NCBI RefSeq assembly: GCF_028610705.1
Contig: NZ_JAQQWT010000008.1
Location: 85,012 to 149,011 of the forward strand
Source of the DNA: Halalkalibacter alkalisediminis
Lineage (GTDB): Bacteria; Bacillota; Bacilli; Bacillales; Bacillaceae_D
Direction: 5' to 3'
Length of the DNA: 64,000 nt
How positions within the stretch are numbered: the stretch's first letter is position 1; the number at the start of each line of letters is the position of its first letter. Made by a program: the position numbers and the translations under genes. This document shows positions 10,001-16,588 of this stretch, one piece after another. The notes below the pieces were generated by a model. It searched no databases. It was not told where the DNA came from and was given only the letters and a program-made list of their open reading frames with translations.

Positions 10001-10234
10001 CTTTTTTTGAAAATTAGCTAAAGTAGGACAGCTGCATATCATCTGAATGTCCCCTGTTTGCCCTCTTGCAATGATGACATGAAAGTCAACATTGCCACTA
10101 ACGGTGGCTTCACAGAAATCCGGGCTATACTGATTAAATGTCACTTTATTAGAGCGATAAAAAGAGTCCCCTCTTTTAAAGGAGACAGTACCGCAAATGT
10201 CTTTAATCATCTTGTGATTTATTTTTATCTCCAT
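7022..10234 (-). CDS. SWIM zinc-finger SNF2/DEAD-type helicase
   Basis: A 1070-residue superfamily 2 ATPase. Order: SWIM zinc finger (CSC...CQH, about residues 66-81), a long SNF2-associated region, the ATPase core with LADDMGLGKT (about 640), FFDEAQAFKNP (about 745) and LTGTPVENSLEELW, then the C-terminal helicase lobe with AGGTGLNLTGAD (about 983) and QAADRAHRMGQ. The family remodels nucleoprotein complexes and is linked to transcription or repair in bacteria; its exact target is not known. It stands alone, ending in a hairpin terminator. B. subtilis relatives in the same superfamily include YwqA and YqhH. Confidence 0.93.
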   Translation of the reverse strand: MEIKINHKMIKDICGTVSFKRGDSFYRSNKVTFNQYSPDFCEATVSGNVDFHVIIARGQTGDIQMICSCPTLANFQKKCQHIAAVLLTIYGLQRQETSPSSVQVEPSNYGELTEDFMSLFKDRPTRISGQQLYFEKRAVLPVRFTSKPVPLGKDQYLLGMEVKIDSTKVQNIRDFLQDVKQGKRSAISPTVTYDPSIHCFSVETDAVIQQLIRVIHDEVAFLEAMPYASGDNVTNQTLLIPPSSWEDLVPILTKAPFVSLRHDGHSFERFQLVEGTPPIQFTFEETEGADYQLTIKGFERMVVLPFYRAVLCDGKVFQLEGQDCERLYELKQMLAAPSKNHIPIPHEQIDFFLKKIVPGLKKMGEVKLSKSLSQEMLKSPLIAKLYLDRLRNRLLVGIEFQYENVIIQPLESRDIPKGPLIIRDLEREEEILQLMEESGISKTDGGYFMQNEALEYDFLYHVVPKLQPITQIYATTAVRNRLLKKNAHPRIRVKINEKERTNWLVFKFEMDGIADKEVKEILAALEEKRKYYRFPNGSLLSLETKEMEEIHRFLNAVPLQDQDFEASLNMPMIQGLKFLDSIDDSQVFQAEESIRQFLDQLLNPGNLEFEVPQDLDLVLRDYQKRGYQWMKTLASYGFGGILADDMGLGKTLQSITFIVSELSRIRERREPVLIVCPSSLTYNWLHEIMKFAPELQAVVIDGHKLDRERILKDTKELDVIITSYPLLRRDSKWYEKQTFHTVFFDEAQAFKNPVTQTARAVKRIKAEHRFGLTGTPVENSLEELWSIYHIVFPQLFQGLKEYSQLSRKKIALRVRPFLLRRIKEDVLFELPEKVESLVSAELLPEQKKLYMAYLAKLRHETLKHLDKETLRKNRIKILAGLTRLRQICCHPALFVDGYKGSSAKFEQLLQIVEESKLSGRRVLIFSQFTKMLELIGRELTMRGQTYFYLDGQTPSEERLDLCNRFNEGERELFLISLKAGGTGLNLTGADTVILYDLWWNPAVEEQAADRAHRMGQKKSVNVIKLVARGTIEEKMNELQDKKRDLIAEIVDSEEQASVALTEEDIREILR

Positions 10235-10585
10235 GCACTTCCGCTCTTTCCTTTTTGTTTAACGAGACCAAGCTCTTCGTATTTATCCTCTATTAAAGTC
10301 ATTTGGTTACTGCTTTATTAAACCCTAACACAAATTATATGAACACAAAAGGTTTCTAAGTCACGAAAATGATACTAGCATCACGGCTTCCTTGCGCTTA
10401 AAAAATAAAGGGAGTCTTTCTCCAGGTTGTCATTTGTGGCAACCAACTAATTCAAGTTTTTGGCTGGCACCTTTTCACGTCTTGTAAGCCTTATATGACT
10501 TGCGATTCAAATTGAAATCATTCAGATCATTCATGAAAAAAAGTACCTGATTCACTCTAAAAGAATGAACAAGTACCTGTCATAT
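10235..10585. other. intergenic region without a recognised gene
   Basis: Holds the upstream region of the SNF2 helicase and the 3' flank of the methyltransferase gene. A small inverted repeat GGTTG...CAACC lies near 10424-10446. AAGTACCTG occurs twice in direct orientation (about 10537 and 10571) around a weak TTCACTCT/AGAATGAA stem, which looks like a degraded member of the palindrome family and may serve as the methyltransferase terminator. Confidence 0.4.
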
Positions 10586-11224
10586 TTATTCTTTTACTTT
10601 TGAAATGGTCATCCCATCACCGATCGGGAGAAGCACAGACTCTAATTGAGGATGATTCGCTACAGTTTCATTAAATTTCTTCATTATTTCCGTGTACCGT
10701 TTTGGTTTAACACCCGTGTCTGCCACACTGCCACCTGCAAGTACGTTATCAGTCACGATTAAAGCGCCAGGTTCCGCCAGTCTAATACAATAATTTAAGT
10801 AATGTTCATAATTTACTTTGTCAGCATCGATAAAGAGTAAATCGAATCGCTTTTGATCTTTCATTAGTTGTTCAAGGCTGTGCAACGCTTCTCCAGTCAT
10901 ATAGGATACTTGATCGCCAAAGCCAGCTTTAGATAGATGGCTCTGTGCCAGTTTTGCGTATTTTTCTTCTAATTCTAGGGAAGTTAATCTCCCTTCTTGA
11001 CCAAATCCTCTTGCAAGGCAAATCCCACTAAAACCTCCAAGAGCCCCTATTTCCAAGACATTTTTAGCTCCTGAAATCGAGACAAGCATAGTGAGAAGCT
11101 TTCCAGAGGAAGGAGATACCGAAATCGACGGCATCCCGTTTTCTTTGATGGAACAAAGGACTTCTTCCAATAAATCGTCCTGTTTACCAAACCATAAATC
11201 GATATAGCTGTTAATTTGTTTCAT
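10586..11224 (-). CDS. SAM-dependent O-methyltransferase (YrrM/COMT class I type)
   Basis: A class I methyltransferase of the caffeoyl-CoA/catechol O-methyltransferase family, about 212 residues. It has the SAM motif VLEIGALGGFSGICLA, the acidic residue after strand 2 (SLELEEKY), the metal-site region LLFIDADKVNYEHYL, and IVTDNVLAGGSV. I prefer the ATG at 11224 (MKQINSYID) over the one at 11248, because GAGGAAGTGAAGA lies just before it. That start overlaps the end of the upstream small gene, so both are in one operon behind the TGTATACA operators. The substrate is unknown, probably a catechol-like phenol. Confidence 0.88.
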   Translation of the reverse strand: MKQINSYIDLWFGKQDDLLEEVLCSIKENGMPSISVSPSSGKLLTMLVSISGAKNVLEIGALGGFSGICLARGFGQEGRLTSLELEEKYAKLAQSHLSKAGFGDQVSYMTGEALHSLEQLMKDQKRFDLLFIDADKVNYEHYLNYCIRLAEPGALIVTDNVLAGGSVADTGVKPKRYTEIMKKFNETVANHPQLESVLLPIGDGMTISKVKE

Positions 11225-11597
11225 TCTCTTCACTTCCTCTCTCTTCATGATCTAAAGTTTCTTTGCTTTCAACCTCAGAAGGTTCGGTTTCTTCATTTTT
11301 CTTATTGGTTGTTTCTATTTCGGTTTCATGGATCTCAAATAGTTGAACAAATTCGTTAATGACCATATCAATCGCCTTTAATTCACCAACTAAAATTTGC
11401 TGGATAGATTGAAACTCTGCTTGCTCTAACTGTTGCTTTATCGTTGAACGTTTGAGATTCATCATTTCTAAAAAAGCAATAGCTCTGCCTCGGCGAAAGG
11501 TTTTAGGACCACGATGTTGTGAAAAATCACCTCTTCCTTTGTGACGTTCACCGCGATGATGTCCCTCTTTCTTAAAATCGTTAAAGTCGTTTCTCAA
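11211..11597 (-). CDS. small conserved-looking protein, basic N-terminus and acidic tail
   Basis: A 128-residue protein of unknown function. The first 40 residues are rich in H, R, K and G (HHRGERHKGRGDFSQHRGP), the middle (about 36-90) is predicted helical (RAIAFLEMMNLKRSTIKQQL...ELKAIDMVINEFVQLFE) and the last 35 are highly acidic. The ribosome site AAGGAGGG is strong. It overlaps the methyltransferase start. The His/Gly/Arg-rich N-terminus resembles that of some PadR regulators, but I see no winged helix. It may be a partner or co-regulator; no function is assigned. Confidence 0.7.
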   Translation of the reverse strand: MRNDFNDFKKEGHHRGERHKGRGDFSQHRGPKTFRRGRAIAFLEMMNLKRSTIKQQLEQAEFQSIQQILVGELKAIDMVINEFVQLFEIHETEIETTNKKNEETEPSEVESKETLDHEERGSEENETN

Positions 11598-11610
11598 TAC
11601 AAACCCTCCT

Positions 11611-11673
11611 TGTATACATATGTATACATTCTGTTATAAAGGTAATTGTATACATTTGTATGCACATTGTCAA
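11611..11673 (-). promoter_or_regulatory. promoter with twin TGTATACA operators
   Basis: On the minus strand TTGACA (11673-11668), 17 bases, TACAAT (11650-11645) form a near-consensus sigma-A promoter for the small gene/methyltransferase operon. TGTATACATTTGTATGCA (11647-11664) covers its spacer and -10. A perfect 18-base palindrome TGTATACATATGTATACA (11611-11628) lies downstream, next to the ribosome site; the two centres are 36 bases apart. This is a classic repressor layout. ATGTAT/ATACAT palindromes suit PadR-family repressors, but no such gene lies beside it. Confidence 0.75.
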
Positions 11674-12035
11674 TTTTTATTTATTAAATAACCAAGTTAA
11701 AGTAATCTGTTTTTTAAAGTGTCCCTACTTTGTTGTAGGAACATTACCAATCTAAGATCGGTGCTGTCCTATTCGGAGCACAACCTATTTTTCGCACAAT
11801 ATATGATGCTTTTTGTGTTCATTTTTATCTTTTCTCACAAAAAACAAACTACTGATTTTCAATTGCCGCAGCACCTTTGTATTAGGATGACGATCCTTAT
11901 GAGAGAAGGGTTATGAGAAGAATGAAGATGGAAAGTTTGAAAAAGATGCCTGCCCCCTGTTTCTTTAGGATCCTTCTACACACAAAAAAAGACGCTCTCC
12001 CCTTAATGATTGCGCCTATGTTTACCGTTATACTT
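11674..12035. other. intergenic region, degraded palindrome half
   Basis: About 360 bases between the promoter above and the HAD gene stop. AAAAAGATGCCTGCCCCCTG near 11940-11959 looks like one arm of the GGTGCCTGA palindrome family with no matching second arm. A 65-codon frame at 11719-11916 has no ribosome site and no recognisable content, so I do not call it a gene. Confidence 0.4.
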
Positions 12036-12671
12036 TTATCTATCTTGTTGATAAACAACCTCTAGTATCCCCTTTGGTGAATCCACAAAGTAATCTGGCT
12101 TTTGTGACTGTACAAGCTCTTTAGCATCATAGCCCCAACTCACCCATATGATCTTGACTCCTGCTGTTTTACAGGCAAAAATGTCCCTTTGTTCATCCCC
12201 CACATACATAACTTCCGATTTTCTTAAATGTTGTTCCTTAAGAAATCTCCGGATTAATTGATCTTTGCCGAAAATGAATTTCGAACTCATGATCTGTGAT
12301 ATATTTCTTACGTTATTTCGCCGCAATACCTCTTTGATCACATCCTCAGAATTAGAGGAAATAATCGCAATGTTGTAACCTTTCCTCTCTAACGTATCCA
12401 GCACTTCTTTCATTCCAGGATACAACTTGATTTCTTTTGCATATTTTCGATAGAAACGGTAGAAATCTGAAATGATGAGTGGCGTTTTAAAGATTGGGAA
12501 GTTCAACCGCTTGATTCGCTCAAGGATTGGTAGTTTTCTAAGTGTATTCCATTCTGCACGGTTAATCTTCTCATACTTGTGTTTGTCCGCCAAACTGTTC
12601 CATGCAGAGATGAAAACATGTCTGGAGTCGGCAAGCGTTCCGTCAAAATCGAAAATAATATATTTAAGCAT
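12036..12671 (-). CDS. HAD-superfamily phosphatase (phosphoglycolate phosphatase-like)
   Basis: A 211-residue haloacid dehalogenase-type hydrolase. Motif I is DFDGTLADS (residues 8-16, catalytic aspartates), motif II IISSNS (about 104), a conserved lysine lies at FGKDQ, and motif IV is VGDEQRD (about 158). The helical cap between motifs I and II is of the Gph/PpaX type. Such enzymes dephosphorylate small metabolites such as phosphoglycolate or pyrophosphate; the substrate is not visible. It stands alone. Confidence 0.88.
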   Translation of the reverse strand: MLKYIIFDFDGTLADSRHVFISAWNSLADKHKYEKINRAEWNTLRKLPILERIKRLNFPIFKTPLIISDFYRFYRKYAKEIKLYPGMKEVLDTLERKGYNIAIISSNSEDVIKEVLRRNNVRNISQIMSSKFIFGKDQLIRRFLKEQHLRKSEVMYVGDEQRDIFACKTAGVKIIWVSWGYDAKELVQSQKPDYFVDSPKGILEVVYQQDR

Positions 12672-13034
12672 TTGTTGTGACCTCGTCTCTTTAGCCAGTA
12701 TGGTTCATACATTAGATATAGATGATCCACCGTTCTCAATAAGCAGTAAAAATTTGTGTTTCTATTCGTGAACGGTCGCAATGCAGGCATTTGATTCCGT
12801 TCTACCCACCTTATAGCCTCTTATAACTTATATATGATATTACTTCTAGCCCTAATATGTACTCATTTAAGGTGGAAACAAGCGGATACTGTGATAAATA
12901 CTAAAGTAGTTAATGCCCTATTAAATAAGAGATTCAATTATGTTTGAATTTTGTTCTGAATAACCTTTTTCCTCTTGTAAAAACTAACGTAATACTAGTT
13001 CAACTGGTTTAAACTACAACAAGGAGGGGCACAA
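12672..13034. other. intergenic region upstream of ilvA/tdcB
   Basis: About 360 bases between two divergent genes, so both promoters lie here. I looked for a T-box leader: an AGGTGGAAACAAGCGG stretch at about 12869-12885 only loosely recalls the T-box core and there is no terminator after it. The ribosome site AAGGAGGGGC precedes the threonine ammonia-lyase start. Confidence 0.45.
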
Positions 13035-14240
13035 ATGGTTTCGTTAAACGATATTGTAACAGCCCACGAAAAAATGATGGGCATTGTACATAAAACTCCG
13101 TTAGACTACTCACTTACCTTTAGCGAATATTCAGATAACGATATTTATTTAAAGCTTGAGAATTTGCAAAAGACAGGTTCTTTTAAAGTACGTGGCTCCT
13201 ACAATAAAATGATTTCATTGAGAAAAGAAGAATTGAAAAATGGGGTCGTTGCTGCTTCTGCAGGAAATCATGCACAGGGTGTTGCTTATGCCAGTACGAT
13301 GCTAGGCATCCCTTCTACCATTATCATGCCAGCAGGTGCCCCGTTAAGTAAAGTACAAGCAACTAAAGAATATGGTGCCAACGTTGAGTTGCAAGGAGCC
13401 GTATTCGATGAAGCCCTTGCCTATGCTCTAGAGCTAAAGGATCAAAGTGGCGCTGCATTTGTTCATGCCTTTGATGATGAGGCCATCATCGCTGGACAAG
13501 GAACGGTTGGACTCGAAATTATGGAACAGATTTCCGAGGTCGATGCCATTGTCTGCCCGGTTGGAGGTGGTGGATTAATCGCCGGACTCGCGGCAGCAGT
13601 GAAAGAAAAAAATCCATCCGTCCAAGTATATGGAGTGGAAGCAGTGGCTTGTCCGAGTATGGCCCAGTCGCTATTGGAAATGGAACCCATTACAGTCGAT
13701 GCTAGCCCAACAATGGCAGATGGTATTGCGGTTAAAAGGCCAGGGCAACACACCTTTCCTTTAGTTCAACGATACGTAGATGACATGCTCTCCGTTGATG
13801 AAACGGAAATTGCCCAAACAATGCTCATGCTACTTGAGAGGAACAAATTACTCGTAGAAGGGTCAGGCGCCGTTTCACTTGCTGCCCTGTTAAATCAAAA
13901 GCTTCCTATAAAAAACAAGAAAATTGTGCCTGTTATAAGTGGAGGAAACGTAGATGTAAGTTTCATTTCTCGAATTATTGAAAGAGGTATGGTAGAGGCC
14001 GGACGTTTTATGCGGTTCAATACCATTCTCAAAGACAAGCCAGGAAACCTTGAAAAGGTTTTACATATTGTGACGGAACATCAAGGAAACATATTGGATA
14101 TTTCCTTTAGCCATATGGGGGATAAAATTTATCCGAGCTATGCACAATTATCCATTTCTGTTGAAACTAGAGATCGACACCATATCGAAGAAATCTTTAA
14201 AGCGTTGCAGAAAAAAGGGTACACAACGGAATTGATCTAA
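13035..14240 (+). CDS. ilvA: threonine ammonia-lyase (threonine dehydratase) with C-terminal ACT domain
   Basis: A 401-residue PLP enzyme that deaminates L-threonine to 2-oxobutanoate. The PLP lysine sits in TGSFKVRGS (about residue 51), the phosphate loop is VGGGGLIAGL (about 181-190), and SAGNHAQGVAY is conserved. The C-terminal 75 residues (KPGNLEKVLHIVTEHQGNILDISF...) form one ACT-like domain, matching the medium-length form rather than the two-domain biosynthetic IlvA. It could serve isoleucine synthesis or threonine catabolism (tdcB-like); no branched-chain genes lie beside it. A hairpin terminator follows. Confidence 0.92.
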   Translation: MVSLNDIVTAHEKMMGIVHKTPLDYSLTFSEYSDNDIYLKLENLQKTGSFKVRGSYNKMISLRKEELKNGVVAASAGNHAQGVAYASTMLGIPSTIIMPAGAPLSKVQATKEYGANVELQGAVFDEALAYALELKDQSGAAFVHAFDDEAIIAGQGTVGLEIMEQISEVDAIVCPVGGGGLIAGLAAAVKEKNPSVQVYGVEAVACPSMAQSLLEMEPITVDASPTMADGIAVKRPGQHTFPLVQRYVDDMLSVDETEIAQTMLMLLERNKLLVEGSGAVSLAALLNQKLPIKNKKIVPVISGGNVDVSFISRIIERGMVEAGRFMRFNTILKDKPGNLEKVLHIVTEHQGNILDISFSHMGDKIYPSYAQLSISVETRDRHHIEEIFKALQKKGYTTELI

Positions 14241-14250
14241 AATGAAAAAA

Positions 14251-14294
14251 AGTTCCAGACCGCCAGTACTAGCAAGCACTGGCGGTCTGGAACT
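14251..14294. terminator. 17-bp perfect palindrome between convergent ilvA and MFS genes
   Basis: AGTTCCAGACCGCCAGT (14251-14267) pairs perfectly with 14278-14294 across a 10-base loop. On the minus strand it is followed by a T run, so it ends the MFS transcript; it can also stop ilvA transcription. Its arms differ in sequence from the GGTGCCTGA core but share the same length, loop design and placement. Confidence 0.8.
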
Positions 14295-14304
14295 CGTATA
14301 AGGC

Positions 14305-15684
14305 TCAGATTACTAGCTTTTTAAAAGCAAAGTAAAAGAATCCTCCATTTAATATCGTCAACAAAGCAAGACCGATAAATACATTGCTATAGATGATCCC
14401 AGAACCTTGGGCAACAGAAAACACATTAAAGGCCATGCTGCTTTGATTATCTAACATTTTCCCAATTATGGCACTCCCAAAGGCACCAGACATTAAATTA
14501 AATAAATTATAGATCCCTATCCCAACTCCTATTTCATTGCTAGGCAGAGCTATTGAGATTAAACTTGCCGTCCCCGTCTGAATAAAGGGAAAAGCAATAT
14601 AACTTATAATGATGACAATACTGATCACCCAAGCACTACTTCCCGTAAAAGTCGATAACAGGAAGAATCCTAGCGTCATGAGCACAAAGGCAATATAGAC
14701 GACTTGCTTACTTCCCCTATTAACCGTTAACACCCCTGCCCACTTACCGACATACGCTGCTGCCATGGCACCTGGAAAGAGAGTTAATCCTATAAATAGG
14801 GTATTTAATCCATTGACCTCACTTAGCATGAGAGGCATCATAAACATCATGCCAAACATCGTCATGATTCCAAAAAAACCGGCCATAATGGTTATTCGAT
14901 AAGGCGCGTTTTTAAACAAGTCAGGATGAATAAACGGATTATCACTATGGAAGATTCTCCAAGCAAACAAACTAAAGAAACAGATACTAATAACGATGTA
15001 CCACCAAACAAAAGCCGTAATAAAAAGAATAAGAGTAGCTACCGCAATGGCGATAAGGAACGCACCAAGGATATCCACTTTGCCTTCTTTCTTTTTTTCT
15101 TCAGGCATCCAAATACGAAAAAATGGAATCGTAAAAATAATGAGTGCAGATATTAAAAATAAAAACTGCCAATTCAGTGCACCCGCAACAAAACCGCCGA
15201 TCACCGGTCCAATCCCTGAGGCAAAGGCCATCGTACTTGAGACAATCCCGAGTACTCTCCCTCTTTCTTCCGGAAAATACCTAGTTGGCACAATAAAAGC
15301 AAGTGCAACGATAGAAGCTGCCCCCGCTGCCTGAATCATCCGTGCAAGGATAACAATCAAATAAGTTGGTGCAAAAAAGCCTAAAAGCGAACCTGCCACA
15401 AAGAAGCTAATCCCAACTGTTAATAAGATTTTCAATGGATATATATCGGCTAGTTTCCCATACATCAATGCCCCGACTGCATAAAGAATGATATACCCTG
15501 TTACAACCCAGCTTACTTGTGAGGGCGAAAGGGAAAAGGAATTTGCAATATCAGGTATGGCAATCATGAACATGGTTCCATTCATCGCAGAAAATAATAA
15601 GACAGAACACATCAAGAAGATGATCTTCTTTTTTTCTGATTCATTTAGATTGTATTCCGCACTTTGTTGCCCAGTACTAGTCAT
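14305..15684 (-). CDS. MFS exporter, 14-helix TetA(L)/DHA-like drug-proton antiporter
   Basis: A major facilitator permease of about 459 residues with 14 predicted membrane helices. It resembles the Gram-positive TetA(K)/TetA(L) branch: MNGTMFMIAIPDIANSF, SPSQVSWVVTGYIILYAVGALMYGKLAD (motif A region) and FASGIGPVIGGFVAGALNW (antiporter motif C). I prefer the ATG at 15684 (MTSTGQQSAEY) behind GAGGAAG over the frame start at 15783, since the extra 33 residues would overlap a hairpin. The substrate cannot be told. A tetracycline role is possible but not shown. Confidence 0.85.
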   Translation of the reverse strand: MTSTGQQSAEYNLNESEKKKIIFLMCSVLLFSAMNGTMFMIAIPDIANSFSLSPSQVSWVVTGYIILYAVGALMYGKLADIYPLKILLTVGISFFVAGSLLGFFAPTYLIVILARMIQAAGAASIVALAFIVPTRYFPEERGRVLGIVSSTMAFASGIGPVIGGFVAGALNWQFLFLISALIIFTIPFFRIWMPEEKKKEGKVDILGAFLIAIAVATLILFITAFVWWYIVISICFFSLFAWRIFHSDNPFIHPDLFKNAPYRITIMAGFFGIMTMFGMMFMMPLMLSEVNGLNTLFIGLTLFPGAMAAAYVGKWAGVLTVNRGSKQVVYIAFVLMTLGFFLLSTFTGSSAWVISIVIIISYIAFPFIQTGTASLISIALPSNEIGVGIGIYNLFNLMSGAFGSAIIGKMLDNQSSMAFNVFSVAQGSGIIYSNVFIGLALLTILNGGFFYFAFKKLVI

Positions 15685-15780
15685 CACTTCCTCAGATCCT
15701 TTTTCTATAATTTGTAAACTACTTATTACCATAAACGGAACAACTGAAAAAATCCAGTAAAGTGCTTGGGAAAAACCTAT

Positions 15781-15809
15781 CATCGACAGGTGCTAAGTAC
15801 CTGTCGATG
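15781..15809 (-). terminator. hairpin after the SF1 helicase cassette
   Basis: CATCGACAGGT (15781-15791) and ACCTGTCGATG (15799-15809) form an 11-bp perfect stem with a 7-base loop. It lies 15 bases after the stop of the small gene at 15824, and GGTTTTTCC follows a few bases on. It separates the helicase cassette from the MFS gene downstream, and could also act as a leader structure for the MFS gene. Confidence 0.65.
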
Positions 15810-15823
15810 ATAGAACAGTGTAT

Positions 15824-16588
15824 TCACTCAACTCTCTCAACTTCCGACGCCCACTTCTCCCGCCATTGCACCCGTTCTTCCTCTTCTATTTGCTTTTCAA
15901 GCGTATCATCCCAGCGTTCGAGCCACGTATTCCAGACGCGCGCGTAAAACATGTCCTGTTCTTTGTTGTACATTTTAAATTCTAGACATGGAGCATGTTC
16001 GACCATCCGTTGATCAAAGCTCAATATGTCAGCCACTACCGTTTGAAAGCCGTTTTCCTCCAGCCCATTTTCTCTCTCGGAAAGAACCTGCAAAATTCGA
16101 TCCGCATTGATCAGATCCCGATCATTCGCATACCGATAAAGCGTCAATTCTTCGTCTGTTTCAGGCATTGATTCGGTCATCTCCGGCCAAAATTCATCAT
16201 GATCTGCATTGTAAAGAAGCTCGGTCCACTCTTCTTCTATTTCTTCTTCAATGATGCCCGTCTTCAGCTGCTCATGCCCTTTCGTAGTGAGCTTATAGAT
16301 ACCTTTTTCCGGCTGAATTAAGCCTGTTCGCTGCATTTTTCCAATTAAATCAGCGATGAACAGCTCCTCTACTAACAGCATTTCAGACAAATTGGCTGCC
16401 CGGCGGATATCCGCTTCCTCAAACGCAAGCAGCATCATTTTCATGAGAATGTCCATTTTCGAGCGCTTCACCCGCTTAAATTCCACATCAAATGTCACGA
16501 CCGGCAAATGCCACATTGCCGACTCTTTGATTTCGACAGCTGGATTTTCAAGCAGGGTTGCGCGTAAACGTTTCATCCATTTATCCAT
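15824..16588 (-). CDS. unknown acidic protein encoded with the SF1 helicase
   Basis: A 254-residue protein with no family I can name. Residues about 45-110 look like a winged-helix-type region (DILMKMMLLAFEEADIRRAANLSEMLLVEELFIADLIGKMQRTGLIQPEKGIYKLTTKGHEQL), including the strand pair typical of a wing. Residues 110-165 are strongly acidic, and the C-terminus is helical with many E, W and R (NTWLERWDDTLEKQIEEEERVQW). Its start overlaps the helicase stop by 8 bases, so the two are co-translated and probably form one functional unit. Confidence 0.72.
   Translation of the reverse strand: MDKWMKRLRATLLENPAVEIKESAMWHLPVVTFDVEFKRVKRSKMDILMKMMLLAFEEADIRRAANLSEMLLVEELFIADLIGKMQRTGLIQPEKGIYKLTTKGHEQLKTGIIEEEIEEEWTELLYNADHDEFWPEMTESMPETDEELTLYRYANDRDLINADRILQVLSERENGLEENGFQTVVADILSFDQRMVEHAPCLEFKMYNKEQDMFYARVWNTWLERWDDTLEKQIEEEERVQWREKWASEVERVE

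Noticed and set aside
11719..11916. 65-codon hydrophobic frame on the plus strand.
   Set aside because: No ribosome site, no recognisable domain, and composition typical of AT-rich intergenic DNA.
12860..12900. AGGTGGAAACAAGCGG upstream of threonine ammonia-lyase as a possible T-box core.
   Set aside because: It lacks the conserved AGGGTGGNACCGCG sequence, a specifier loop and a downstream terminator.
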